In this document: positions 1 through 8,844 of the stretch, in pieces
How positions within the stretch are numbered: the first letter of the stretch is position 1
Layout: each line of letters begins with the position of its first letter
NCBI GenBank assembly: GCA_016713435.1
Contig: JADJPD010000010.1
Location: 248,001 to 312,000, forward strand
Direction of reading: 5' to 3'
Source of the DNA: Gemmatimonadota bacterium
GTDB taxonomy: Bacteria > Gemmatimonadota > Gemmatimonadetes > Gemmatimonadales > GWC2-71-9
DNA length: 64,000 nucleotides
Notes under the pieces: model-generated
The model's database searches: none
What the model saw: only the letters and a program-made list of their open reading frames with translations
What the model was told of the DNA's origin: nothing
Position numbers and translations under genes: made by a program

Positions 1-154
1 GGAGCCCGTCCAGCGTGAAGCTGCCGGCGTTGCCGCCCACCACCTCCTGCCGCTCGAGCAGGGTCACCTGCGCCTTGCCCGTGGTGCGGAGCTTCCACGC
101 GGCGCCGACGCCGGCGGGCCCGCCTCCGAGGATGACGACGCGCGGTTCAGGCAT
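1..154 (-). CDS. FAD/NAD(P)-dependent oxidoreductase, N-terminus only (runs off left edge)
   Basis: Only the first 51 residues lie in the window. They begin at an ATG at 154 and form a Rossmann nucleotide-binding element: strand VVILGGG, then GPAGVGAAWKL, then a second strand ending in an acidic residue (LLERQEVVGGNAGS). This is the FAD-binding start of the amine-oxidase/protoporphyrinogen-oxidase-like flavoproteins, which often sit in glycan loci as UDP-galactopyranose-mutase-like or desaturase-like enzymes. The start overlaps the end of the upstream membrane protein by 8 bases, so it is the last visible gene of the operon beginning at 3518. The substrate cannot be judged from this fragment. 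Confidence 0.7.
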   Translation of the reverse strand, partial: MPEPRVVILGGGPAGVGAAWKLRTTGKAQVTLLERQEVVGGNAGSFTLDGL

Positions 155-1106
155 GGGTGACGACCGTGGCGGGATCCCCGCCGTCGAGCGGGGTGGAACG
201 GAGCCGGCCGAGCACCAGCCAGGCGAGGCCGCCGATGAGGCCGCCCACGATGAGCACCGTCTGCCAGAGGAGCGAGCACACCACGCCCACCGCGAACGGC
301 ACGCCGAAGGGCGCCAGCAGGCCGGCGAGCGTCGCCTCACGCACGGCCAGGCCGCCCAGGCTGATCGGCATCAGGCCGGCGATCTTGGCGAGCGGCCACA
401 CCAGGAACCAGACCGCGAGCGGCACCGTGATGCCCACCGCGTGCCCCAGGGCCGCGTTGAGCAGCACGAAGCTCCCCTGGATGGTGAGCGAGAGGCCGAG
501 CGCCACCGCCGCGGTGCCCGGGTTGCGGAGCATGCGCCGCAGGGCCACCAGGCTCCGGCCGATGGGGCGGCGGAACTTCCGCGGCCACTTCGCCAGCGGC
601 CGGCGGAAGACCAGGGGGACGAACAGTGCCACCGCCACCGCGCCGAGGATCATCGCCGCGGTCATGGCGCCCTGCAGCCAGCCGTCCAGCGCCGAGTGCG
701 CGAAGAGCCCGCCGCCCACGATCAGGATCACCATGGCGATCATGTCCGTGAGCCGGTCGATGACGCCGCCCAGGAACGTCGCCTCGGGCCGCTTGGTGAA
801 CCTGGCCGCCATGGCCGCCCGCAGCACGTCCCCGCCCACGATGCTCGGCAGGCAGAGGTTGGCGAAGAGGCCCGCCGCGTAGCACTGGACGGCGTCCCGC
901 ACGCGGAGGCTGGCGCGCCCGGCGTTGACGAAGAGCCGCCACTTGAACACGCCCACGCCATGCCCCACCACGAAGCCCGCCAGCACGAAGGCCCAGGTGC
1001 CGGGCGGCAGCTTCAGGAGCGCGTCCCGCACCTGCGCCCACGGCAGGAGCAGGAAGAGCAGGACGAAGAGTCCCGCGCTGATCAGGATCCGGAGCCAGAG
1101 CTTCAC
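147..1106 (-). CDS. Lysylphosphatidylglycerol synthase TM-region family protein (YbhN/UPF0104-like)
   Basis: This 319-residue, almost entirely hydrophobic protein has about eight membrane segments. It shows family-typical features: an early NAGR/SLRVRDA loop, LPSIVGGDVLRA, GGVIDRLTDM, and PISLGGLAVREATL near the end. The family comprises inner-membrane flippase-like or lipid-binding proteins, and members in polysaccharide loci are thought to move polyprenyl-linked sugars; that role is inferred. I chose the GTG at 1106 because it overlaps the stop of the upstream GT2 gene as GTGA and because hydrophobic sequence begins at once; a longer reading would add about 50 low-complexity residues. It is co-transcribed with the GT39 and GT2 genes upstream. 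Confidence 0.8.
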   Translation of the reverse strand: MKLWLRILISAGLFVLLFLLLPWAQVRDALLKLPPGTWAFVLAGFVVGHGVGVFKWRLFVNAGRASLRVRDAVQCYAAGLFANLCLPSIVGGDVLRAAMAARFTKRPEATFLGGVIDRLTDMIAMVILIVGGGLFAHSALDGWLQGAMTAAMILGAVAVALFVPLVFRRPLAKWPRKFRRPIGRSLVALRRMLRNPGTAAVALGLSLTIQGSFVLLNAALGHAVGITVPLAVWFLVWPLAKIAGLMPISLGGLAVREATLAGLLAPFGVPFAVGVVCSLLWQTVLIVGGLIGGLAWLVLGRLRSTPLDGGDPATVVTHA

Positions 1107-1996
1107 GGCCGCATCGCCATGCGCGCGTTCTGGTCGGCCAGCAGGCCCACGCACCAGATGATGAGCGCGCCGAGCAGCGCCAGGACGGCGCTCTCGGAGA
1201 GGTTGTCCCGGTAGATGTCGTACCCGAGCTTGGCCAGCCCCGCCAGCGCGATCCACGCCCCCACCGGGATGAAGATCTTGAGCGGGTTGAAGTAGGTGAT
1301 CACGCGCAGCACCAGCAGCGTGAAGTCGTAGGCGTGGCGGGGCCGGATCTTCGACTCGCCGAGGCGCGCGTGGTAGTTGATGGCCTGGTACTCCACCGCG
1401 TAGCCGTTGCAGAGCGAGGCCAGCGTGATGGTGGTGGTGAAGGAGAAGCCGTCGGGCAGCAGGTGCTCGTAGCGCTGCACCAGGTCCTTCCGCATCAGGC
1501 GGAGGCCCGAGTTGATGTCGGGGATCTCGTGGCCCGAGAGGTAGCTCGCCAGCCAGCGGATGAAGGCCTTGGCGGGCCGGCGCACCAGCGGGATCTGCAC
1601 GGTCTGCCCGGTCCGGGCACCCACGACCATGGCGTTCTTGTGCGCGGCCGCGAGCATGGCCGGGATGGCCTCGACGGGGTAGGTGCCGTCGGCGTCGGTG
1701 ATCAGGATGTAGTCGTACCTGGCGCGGCGGATGCCGAGCTTGAGGCCGGCGCCGTAGCCGCGGTTCTTCTTCCGCCGCAGCACCCGGGCACCGGTGGTGT
1801 CGGCCTCGGCCGCGGTGTTGTCCCTCGAGCCATCGTCCACGACGATGATCTCGTAGGTCCAGCCGGTGCCCTGCATGACGCGCTCGACGTCCCGCACCTG
1901 GGCGGCCACGTGGGCGCCCTCGTTGTAGGCCGGGATCACGACGCTCACCGCATCGGGCAGCGCGACGCCGCCGTCGTCCTGGATCTCTTCGATCAC
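1103..1996 (-). CDS. Glycosyltransferase family 2, DPM1/polyprenyl-phosphate sugar transferase type
   Basis: This 297-residue protein has an N-terminal GT-A domain: VSVVIPAYNEG, IIVVDDGSRDNT, and the metal/nucleotide-binding ITDADGTYP. Two membrane segments form the C-terminus. The arrangement is that of dolichol/undecaprenyl-phosphate hexose synthases, which charge a lipid carrier with a sugar at the inner face of the membrane. The neighbouring GT39-like protein, whose family uses such lipid-linked sugars, supports that role. The GTG at 1996 follows the upstream stop by four bases; a longer start would add 21 low-complexity residues inside the upstream gene. Its stop overlaps the next gene (GTGA). 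Confidence 0.85.
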   Translation of the reverse strand: MIEEIQDDGGVALPDAVSVVIPAYNEGAHVAAQVRDVERVMQGTGWTYEIIVVDDGSRDNTAAEADTTGARVLRRKKNRGYGAGLKLGIRRARYDYILITDADGTYPVEAIPAMLAAAHKNAMVVGARTGQTVQIPLVRRPAKAFIRWLASYLSGHEIPDINSGLRLMRKDLVQRYEHLLPDGFSFTTTITLASLCNGYAVEYQAINYHARLGESKIRPRHAYDFTLLVLRVITYFNPLKIFIPVGAWIALAGLAKLGYDIYRDNLSESAVLALLGALIIWCVGLLADQNARMAMRP

Positions 1997-2000
1997 TCCG

Positions 2001-3518
2001 TCACTCCGTCGTCGGGGTCGGGGCCGGGCGGGAGCCCAGCACCACGATGTCGCCACCACTGATGGTGCCGGGGAACACCCGCACCGTGTCGTACCGCTCC
2101 GCCAGGCGGGTCACCACGCCCGGCGCTTCCGCCACGAGGCGGATGGGGAAGGTCGTGAGCACCCAGGTGCGCCGGCCCGGCTGCTCCAGCGCCGCGAGGC
2201 TCGTGTCGCTGCTGAGCTCGGGCCAGTTCCGGCCCAGCCACCGGTGCACGGGGTAGTTGGTCAGGTCCACGGTGGCCACCACGTCGCCGGGCGCCGCCTG
2301 CGCCTCCACGAAGGCCACCGCCTCCTCGTACTGCTGCTTGGGGCCCCAGGCCCGCCCGGCGGTGCTGCCCAGCGCCAGCACCGCCACGGCGGCGCCCGCC
2401 AGCTGCAGCGGCCGCGCGTACCGCCCCGCCCAGCCCGCCACGGCGAACCAGCCGCGCACCCCCACCAGCAGGATGAACCCGGCCAGGAAGAAGAAGAACC
2501 GCGGCCAGAGGTTGTGCTTGAGCGCCACGATGGCCGCCACCGTCACCACGCCGGGCAGCACGAACAGCCCGAGCGCCACCGGCTTCTCCTTCGCGTAGCG
2601 CACCACCCCGGTCAGGCCGATGCCGGCCACCACCGCGAGCCCGAGGTAACCGCCCGGGATGCCGCGGGCCAGCACGGCGAGCATCTCGGTGACGAGCCAG
2701 AAGGGGCTCTTCCATGCCGTGGGCGGCGGCGCCGTGGCCGCTGCCGGCTGCGCCGAGGAGAGCATGATCGGCACCAGGCTCGGCAGCACGGGCGCATAGA
2801 GCAGGACGCCGCCGAGCCCGCCCAGCACCAGCGCCACGAACGCCCGGCGGCCGCGATCGGGTGCGCCCCGGAACGCCACCAGCCACACCAGCCCGTGCGC
2901 CACCACCTGGAAGGCCGCCGTCAGGTGCGTGTAGAGCGCCAGCGCGGTGCTCACCGCGTACAGCGCCAGCATGCCGCGACCCGCCGCCGGATCCCGCAGC
3001 AGCCGCACGAAGGCCAGCGTGGCGAGCGTGGCCAGGAAGAGGAGGCCCGTGTAGCCGCGCGCATTCTGGGAGAACCAGATGTGATGCGACGACACGGCCA
3101 GCAGCGCCGCCGCCGTGAACGCCTCGGCCTTCGACGCCACGTGGCGGCCCAAGAGGTACACCGCCGCCGGCCCCGCCGCCCCGAAGAGTGCCGCCGGCAG
3201 CCGCAGCGCCCAGGCCGACTCCCCGAACAGGCTCGTGCTCAGGTGCGCCAGCAGGGTGAAGAGCGGGTGCTGGTTCTTGCTGCCGTAGGTGGTGAGCAGC
3301 TCGCCCAGCGGGCGGCGGGCGTAGTCCACCAGCGTCTCGATCTCATCGTACCAGAGCCCGTCCCCCAGATGGGGCAGGCGGAGCGCCAGCGCCCCCAGCA
3401 CCAGCAGCCCGAGCCCGGCCCATTCGAGCCCGGTCAGGCCCGGGGTCGGGATCCCGGCCGGCACGCGCGCCGGGGGCGCCGGCGGGGGAGGGGGGGCGTC
3501 GGGGGCTGCGGTGGTCAT
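2001..3518 (-). CDS. GT39/PMT-2 (ArnT-like) membrane glycosyltransferase
   Basis: This 505-residue polytopic protein begins with a proline-rich cytoplasmic tail (residues 1-30), then a first membrane helix, then LWYDEIETLVDYARRP. The acidic DE pair in the first periplasmic loop is the catalytic hallmark of the PMT_2/ArnT fold. Repeated hydrophobic segments follow, with FSQNARGYTGLLF in the middle and a soluble C-terminal domain of about 120 residues. Such enzymes transfer a sugar from a polyprenyl-phosphate donor to an acceptor outside the membrane. It is the first gene of the operon 3518 to 1 and is preceded by a good sigma-54-type promoter at 3559-3574. The acceptor is unknown. Confidence 0.85.
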   Translation of the reverse strand: MTTAAPDAPPPPPAPPARVPAGIPTPGLTGLEWAGLGLLVLGALALRLPHLGDGLWYDEIETLVDYARRPLGELLTTYGSKNQHPLFTLLAHLSTSLFGESAWALRLPAALFGAAGPAAVYLLGRHVASKAEAFTAAALLAVSSHHIWFSQNARGYTGLLFLATLATLAFVRLLRDPAAGRGMLALYAVSTALALYTHLTAAFQVVAHGLVWLVAFRGAPDRGRRAFVALVLGGLGGVLLYAPVLPSLVPIMLSSAQPAAATAPPPTAWKSPFWLVTEMLAVLARGIPGGYLGLAVVAGIGLTGVVRYAKEKPVALGLFVLPGVVTVAAIVALKHNLWPRFFFFLAGFILLVGVRGWFAVAGWAGRYARPLQLAGAAVAVLALGSTAGRAWGPKQQYEEAVAFVEAQAAPGDVVATVDLTNYPVHRWLGRNWPELSSDTSLAALEQPGRRTWVLTTFPIRLVAEAPGVVTRLAERYDTVRVFPGTISGGDIVVLGSRPAPTPTTE

Positions 3519-3558
3519 GGACTCTGGGTTCGGGGGCCATCACGGACGCCCGGTGTTG

Positions 3559-3574
3559 GGCAATCCCCGTTCCA
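3559..3574 (-). promoter_or_regulatory. Sigma-54-type (-24/-12) promoter for the 3518 operon
   Basis: On the minus strand this reads TGGAAC-GGGGA-TTGCC. It matches the RpoN consensus TGGCAC-N5-TTGCA at five of six -24 positions and at the TTGC core of the -12 element, with the exact GG-N10-GC spacing. It would start transcription near 3548, about 30 bases before the ATG at 3518. An NtrC-family activator is encoded at 34256. An opposite-strand, weaker match (GGGTGC-N5-TTGCA, 3579-3594) abuts it and could serve the amidohydrolase. Confidence 0.55.
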
Positions 3575-3797
3575 GCACGGGTGCGGGCCTTGCAATGAAA
3601 CGGGACAAGCGCCCCCGGGCGGGGACCGTTTTCCGTTCCAATTGACCCTGAGCTGTCAGACCGCGTCGGAGCCACCTCTGCGGACTGATGTCAATGTATG
3701 GCAATGGGTTAGCCTCGGCGGACAGTGCTTACCGCGCCCCAACCCGCCAGCGCTGGACCGGCCTGACCACTCCCTCGGGGTGTTGCCTGGGCGCGAC

Positions 3798-5365
3798 ATG
3801 AGGATGCTACCCATGTTGGGATTCTGCAACTTCAGTAGGGCTTTTGCCGCAGTCGCATCGCTCCTTCCCGGGGCGGTGTCCGCCCAGGGGTCCCGGCCCC
3901 GCCGCTCGCGCCCGTCGCGTTCGTGGGGGTGACGGTGGTGGACGTGGAGCATGGGACGCTCCTGCCGAACCAGACGGTGGTGGTGGCGGGGGGCCGGATC
4001 GAGCGGGTGGAGGAGTCGCACCGGGCGCTGCCGCCGGGGACCACCGTGATCCCGGCGCGCGGGCGCTACCTGTTGCCCGGCCTCTGGGACACGCACGTCC
4101 ACCTCGCCGCCGTGGCGATCGACCGCCTCGGCAACCGGCCGGGCAACTACGAGATCAACGCCAGCTGGCACCTGCCGCTGTTCCTCGCGCACGGCGTCAC
4201 GGGTGTGCGCGACATGTCCGGCAACTTCGCGATGCTGCGCACCTGGCGCGACCAGGTGGGGAGCGGCGTCCGCGCCGGGCCCCGGATCGTGCACACCGGC
4301 TGGAAGATCGGCGCCCCCGAGCCCGTGGTGCCGGGCGCCCCGCGGGATCCGCACACGCCGGCAGAGCTGCGGCGCGCCGTGGACCGGGCGGCCGATGCCG
4401 GCGTCGACTTCATCAAGGTGGAGACGATGCAGCCCGAGGAACTGCGCGTCGTGGCGGAGGAGGCCCACAGGCGCGGCCTCCAGGTGGTGGGGCACGTGGG
4501 GCCGTGGATGACGCTGCGCACCGCCTCGGAGCTCGGGCTGGACGGGGTGGAGCACCTGCACCAGGGTGTGGCCGCCGGCTCCACGGAGGAGGAGCACCTG
4601 GCGGAGTCCGCGGGCCGGGAGTTCTCGTGGTGGGGCGAGCGGCTGGTGCGTATCGGGTGGTGGAACCACGCCCAGCGCCGGCGGCGGCGCGCCGAGCGGA
4701 TGATCGTGACCTGGGACAGCGCCACCGAGGCGCGCACCATCGAGGTGCTGGCCCGCAACCACACCGAGCAGACGCCCACGCTCTCGGCGCTCCGCGACAT
4801 CCAGCGGCTCGAGCCGGAGATCCCGCCCGAGCGCCTGGCCTGGTTGCCGCCCAAGATCCTGCGGACGGACACCACCGACAAGGCGGTGGGGCCGTGGCGG
4901 GAGCAGATCTTCCTCAAGCAGTTCGCCCTGCAGATGCGGGTGACCCGCATGATGCAGCAGGCCGGCGTGCCGATCCTGGCGGGGACGGACAGCCCGGGCA
5001 CGCGCCGGGTGCCGGGGATGAGCCTGGTGGACGAACTGGAGCTGCTGGCCCAGGCCGGCCTGAGCAACCTGGAGGCGCTCCAGACGGCCACCATCAACCC
5101 CGCCCGCTTCCTGCGGCTGAGCGACTCGCTCGGCACCGTCACGCCCGGCAAGGTGGCCGACCTGGTGCTGGTCGACGAAAACCCCCTCGCCAATCTCGGC
5201 GCGCTCCGGACGGTGCGCGCGGTGGTGGCGGGGGGGCGGTACTACTCGCGGGAGGAACTGGACCGCCGCCTCGAGGGCGTGCGGCAGGTGCTCGCGCAGC
5301 TCAGGCGGGACGCTGCTCCCAGCGCCGTCGCCAGCGACGGGGCAGCACCAGGTAATACCCGGTGA
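3798..5365 (+). CDS. Secreted metal-dependent amidohydrolase (frameshifted near 3887-3890)
   Basis: The ATG at 3798 opens a signal peptide ending AAVASLLPGAVSAQG, but that frame stops at 3932. Restoring one G in the GGGG run at 3887-3890 joins it to VPAPPLAPVAFVGVTVVD and gives a 522-residue protein. The catalytic domain is intact: HVH metal ligands in WDTHVHLA, a lysine in FIKVE (possible carbamylated bridge), histidines in VVGHVG and VEHLHQG, and the aspartate in GTDSPG. The C-terminal small beta domain (TPGKVADLVLVD) is typical of imidazolonepropionase/prolidase-like amidohydrolases that act on periplasmic peptides or cyclic amides. The 3-prime end overlaps the convergent PepSY gene by 65 bases. 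If only the visible frame is used, the ORF starts at GTG 3923. Confidence 0.8.
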
Positions 5366-6014
5366 GGACCAGCAGCACCGCGACGGCGCTGGTCACGGCC
5401 AGCACCAGGTGCTGCATCGCCCGGGAGAGGCCGAGGGTGCGGATCTGGTCGAAGGTGTGCATCTGCGCAATGAAGTACCGCACCCGGTGCAGCCCGGTGC
5501 TGAGCCCCACGCTGCCATCCCGCTGGCCCACGTAGGCCACCGTGTGGGCCCCGTCGGCGAACTCCACCCGCCAGGCGGGCAGCGGCCCGTTCGGGTAGCC
5601 CAGCGAGAATTTCTTCACCTCCGTGACCGACGCCACCGGCAGTGGCTTCGGCAGCCGCGCCGTGGCCAGCGTCTCCGCCACCGCCCGGTTGACCTCCAGC
5701 CGCGCGCCGGTGGTCCCGTTGATCAGGAAGTTCCCCTTCGCCGCGGTGACGATGCGGTAGTAGGCCTGGTCCCCGAGGATCTCGAGGCTCCAGTCCTTCA
5801 CGGCCGAGCTGTCGCCGTCGCGGGTGCGCACCAGCTCGGCCGCGGCGGCGGGGGAGAGGGTGACGCCGGAGACGGTCACGTCGCCGGGCTTGGCGTTCCG
5901 CGCGATGAGCTTCATCGGCAGCACCATTACCACGCCGCTGGCCAGCCAGATGAAGAGGAGGACGCCGAGGGCGATGCCCACCCACTTGTGGACGCTGAGG
6001 AAGAGACGGGTCAT
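5301..6014 (-). CDS. PepSY-associated TM domain membrane protein
   Basis: This 237-residue protein has an N-terminal helix preceded by SVHKWVG, the histidine-containing start typical of PepSY-TM proteins. A periplasmic PepSY-like alpha/beta region follows (ILGDQAYYRIV, FLINGTTGARLEVN), and a C-terminal helix (LVLAVTSAVAVLLVLTGYYLVL) ends in an arginine-rich tail. Proteins of this class are associated with ferric-reductase or protease-inhibitor functions, but nothing here fixes a role. The ATG overlaps the rfbG stop (ATGA), making it the last gene of the long glycan operon from 16225. Its 3-prime end overlaps the amidohydrolase on the other strand. Confidence 0.75.
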   Translation of the reverse strand: MTRLFLSVHKWVGIALGVLLFIWLASGVVMVLPMKLIARNAKPGDVTVSGVTLSPAAAAELVRTRDGDSSAVKDWSLEILGDQAYYRIVTAAKGNFLINGTTGARLEVNRAVAETLATARLPKPLPVASVTEVKKFSLGYPNGPLPAWRVEFADGAHTVAYVGQRDGSVGLSTGLHRVRYFIAQMHTFDQIRTLGLSRAMQHLVLAVTSAVAVLLVLTGYYLVLPRRWRRRWEQRPA

Positions 6015-7006
6015 GGGACGGTGTGCTCGCTGCGCTGCCGCAGCCATTCGGTGTACCAGGCAATGGCCTCGTCGAGGCCCTGCTCCAGGGTGAAGGCCGG
6101 CCGCCAGTTCATGAACGTCCGCGCCTTGGTGCAATCGAGGTACTGCTTGGGGATCTCGTGGCTCGCCTCGTTCAGGATGAGCGGCTCCACGCCCACCTTC
6201 CCCATCCGCGCCAGGATGGCCTTGACCATCTCCACCACAGACATCGGCGTCTCGGTGCCAAAGTTGAAGGCCTGGCCGTGGAACCGGGGGTCGTCCATGC
6301 GGTCGGCGAGCTGGAGGTAGGCGTCCACCGCGTCGCGCACGTAGAAGTAGTCGCGGATGAAGGTGCCGTCGCTCCGGATCAGCGGGCGCTCGCCCTGGAG
6401 CACCGCGCGGATGGTGCCGGGGATGAGGCGGTTGAAGTTGAGGTCGCCGCCGCCGAAGAGGTTGCCGCAGCGGGTCACCGCCACCGGCAGCTTGTAGGTG
6501 TGCCAGTAGCTCAGGGTGATGAGGTCGGTGCAGCTCTTGGACACGTCGTAGGGCCACTTGCCCTGGAGCGGGGCGTCCTCCTGGTAGGGCAGCACGGCGT
6601 GCTCGCCGTAGGCCTTGTCGCTCGAGGCCACGAGCACCCGCCGGATGAGCTTGGGGTTGAGCCGGCAGGCCTCGAGCAGGTTCCAGGTGCCGCGGATGTT
6701 CGCCTCGAAGGTGCTGAGCGGCGAGCGGCTGGCGGTGCCCACGATGGTCTGGGCGCCGAGGTGGAAGACGGTGTCGATCTCGTGCTCGTTGAGGGCGCGG
6801 AGCAGGAGCTCGAGGTCCTCGAGCTCGCCGCGCACCGCGGTGACCTTGTCGATCATCCCCGAGGTGACGAGCCGGCTGGCCGGCACCCAGTCGCGGAGGA
6901 GGACCACCACGTTGGCGCCGCGCGCCACCAGCTCCTGCGTCATCCAGGAACCGAGGAGGCCGCTGGCCCCCGTCACGAAGACGTTCTTCTGCTTCCAGCG
7001 CGTCAT
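6011..7006 (-). CDS. rfbG: CDP-glucose 4,6-dehydratase-like NAD-dependent dehydratase
   Basis: This 331-residue extended short-chain dehydrogenase has the NAD-binding GASGLLGSWM near residue 13, a YDVSK motif carrying the catalytic Tyr/Lys, and GNLFGGGDLNFNRLIPGTIR, characteristic of the RfbG branch. It would convert CDP-glucose to CDP-4-keto-6-deoxyglucose. The gene immediately upstream is the cytidylyltransferase that supplies CDP-glucose (here disrupted), and its stop overlaps this ATG. A C-methyltransferase lies next to it, so the pathway probably leads to a deoxy or C-methyl-branched sugar. GDP-mannose dehydratase is an alternative by fold, but context and motifs favour RfbG. Confidence 0.85.
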   Translation of the reverse strand: MTRWKQKNVFVTGASGLLGSWMTQELVARGANVVVLLRDWVPASRLVTSGMIDKVTAVRGELEDLELLLRALNEHEIDTVFHLGAQTIVGTASRSPLSTFEANIRGTWNLLEACRLNPKLIRRVLVASSDKAYGEHAVLPYQEDAPLQGKWPYDVSKSCTDLITLSYWHTYKLPVAVTRCGNLFGGGDLNFNRLIPGTIRAVLQGERPLIRSDGTFIRDYFYVRDAVDAYLQLADRMDDPRFHGQAFNFGTETPMSVVEMVKAILARMGKVGVEPLILNEASHEIPKQYLDCTKARTFMNWRPAFTLEQGLDEAIAWYTEWLRQRSEHTVP

Positions 7007-7592
7007 GACCAGACCTTCCAGGGTGCCCGCCCGTCCGCCCAGAGCGACTCGAGCAGCTGTTTTTCCCGCAGGGTGTCCATCGGCTGCCAGAAGCCGGGAT
7101 GGCGGAACGCCATGAGCTGGCCCGCCGCGGCGAGCCGCTCGAGGTCGCCAGGCGGCCGTGGGCCTTGTGGAACTGGACCAGCGCGCCGATGTCGACGTTC
7201 CCGACCCCATCGCCGTAGGTGGCCATGAACGTCTGGCCCTTCACCAGCGGCTCCAGCCGCTTGATGCGCCCGCCCGTCATGGTGTCGAGCCCGGTGTCCA
7301 CCACCGCCACCTTCCACCCCAGCCGCTTGGGGCTCAGGTACTCGAGCTGGCCCGTGGCGAAGTCGATGACGTAGTCGGTGTTGTGGACGATGAAGTTGTG
7401 GAAGTACTCCTTGATGATCTCGCTCTTGTAGCCGCAGGCCACCAGGAAGTCGCAGTGGCCGTGGGCGGCGTAGATGTTCAGGATGTGCCACAGGATCGGC
7501 CGGCCGCCGATCTCCACCATGGGCTTGGGCCGCGTGGCCGACTCCTCCGCGATCCGGGTGCCCCGGCCGCCCGCCAGGATGATCACTTCCAT
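7003..7592 (-). pseudogene. rfbF: Glucose-1-phosphate cytidylyltransferase with internal out-of-frame deletion
   Basis: The N-terminal half is clear: MEVIILAGGRGTRIAEES with the nucleotide-binding GGRGTR loop, then KPMVEIGGRPILWHI and TYGDGVGNVDI. The C-terminus is also RfbF (QLMAFRHPGFWQPMDTLR to APWKVW) but lies in another frame. The sequence passes from the residues after AHGRLA directly into LERLAAAG, so about 60 residues present in Salmonella RfbF (257 residues) are missing, including the PPGRFG and EKP segments. The span is 590 bases against about 774 expected, roughly 184 too few, which is not a multiple of three. As written no enzyme is made. The stop still overlaps the rfbG start, so the operon architecture is intact. 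Confidence 0.85.
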
Positions 7593-7599
7593 GCGTCGC

Positions 7600-8839
7600 C
7601 TAGCAGATGAGGGGGTCGGGGATGGGGACGATGAACTTGCCCCCGCGGTTCCGGTACTCCTGCTGCTGCGCCATGATCTCCCCGGCGAAGTTCCAGGCCA
7701 GGATCAGGACGAAATCGGGCTGGCGCTCCAGCAGCGTCTCCACCGGCAGCACCGGGATGTGCATCCCCGGCGTGTACTTGCCCACCTTGAGCGGGGACTT
7801 GTCCACCGTGTACGGCAGCAGGTCGGTGCCGATGCCGCAGTAGTTGAGCAGCGTGTTGCCCTTGGCCGGCGCGCCGTAGCCCGCCACCGTCTTCCCCTCC
7901 GCCTTGAGCTCCTCGAGCAGCCCCCGCACCCGCTCCCGGTTCTTCTTCACGTCCTGCCCGTACTGGAGGAAGCGGGGCAGGGTGGTGAAGCCGCACTTCC
8001 GCTCCTCCTCGGCCAGCGCCTTCACGGCCGGGGCGTGGTCGGGGTGGGGAGCTCGCCTTGCCGGCGTACATGCGGAGCGTGCCGCCATGCACCGGGTGAT
8101 GATCGGTCCGCACGATGCGGAGCCCCACGGCCTCGCAGAGGCGCATGAGCGCGGTCACCGAGAAGTAGCAGAGGTGCTCGTGGTAGACGGTGTCGTACTC
8201 CAGCCGCTCCATGAACTCGCGGATGTAGGGCACCTCGGTGATCATCAGGCCGTCGTCGGCGATCCACTCGGCGCCACCCTGCAGGAAGTCGCGGGTGTCG
8301 TCCACGTGGGCCAGGACGTTGTTGCCGATCACGGCGCGGGCCGGCCCGTAGCGGGCGCGGAGCTCGCGCGCGGTGGCGGTGCTGAAGAACTCGGCCACCG
8401 TGTCGATCCCCGCCTCCCGGGCCATCTGGGCGATGTTGCGCGCCGGCTCCACCCCAAGGGTGCGCACCCCGCCCGCCTTGAAGCACTTGAGCAGGCTGCC
8501 GTCGTTGCTCGCCGCCTCCACCACCAGGTCCCCCGCGCCGAGGCCGAGGTGGTCGATGACGGTGCGGGCGTAGGCCTGGTTGTGCGCGGCGATGGTGCTC
8601 GAGGTGCCGGTGACGTAGATGTAGTCCCGGAAGAGCACCTCGGGGTCGATCACGTCGAGCAGCTGCACCAGGCTGCAGTCCTCGCAGAGGTAGACGTCGA
8701 GGGGGTAGCGCGCCTCGGCGTCGAACTCCGCCGGCGTGCGCAGGAAGGCGTTGGCCAGCGGCTGGGGCCCGAGGGCCAGGAACGCCGTGAGCTTGGTGCC
8801 GCCGCAGGCGCGGCAGGTGGTCCGCAGGTGGTGCGCCAT
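7600..8839 (-). CDS. SAM-dependent sugar C-methyltransferase (frameshifted near 8046-8049)
   Basis: This is a three-part C-methyltransferase of the TylC3/NovU type: a zinc-binding N-terminus (CRACGG at about residue 9, CEDC near 52), a central SAM domain (VVEAASNDGSLL, with YHEHLCYFS carrying the conserved Tyr-His-Glu-His), and a C-terminal domain (VAGYGAPAKGNTLLNYC). The reading frame changes after GKASS; removing one base from the CCCC run at 8046-8049 (read on the minus strand) gives a continuous 412-residue protein. Such enzymes methylate C-3 of a 4-keto-6-deoxy sugar nucleotide, which fits rfbG downstream. It is 5 bases after the GT2 and 7 bases before rfbF. Confidence 0.85.
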
Positions 8840-8844
8840 GATCC

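Noticed and set aside
64..1214. Long plus-strand open frames opposite the glycan genes, rich in Arg, Pro, His and Gln
   Set aside because: Antisense shadows of GC-rich coding DNA; no domains, repeated His/Arg-biased composition and no ribosome sites.
2244..3932. A 562-codon plus-strand frame leading into the amidohydrolase signal peptide
   Set aside because: Only the last 45 codons (from 3798) are meaningful; the rest is antisense to the GT39 gene.
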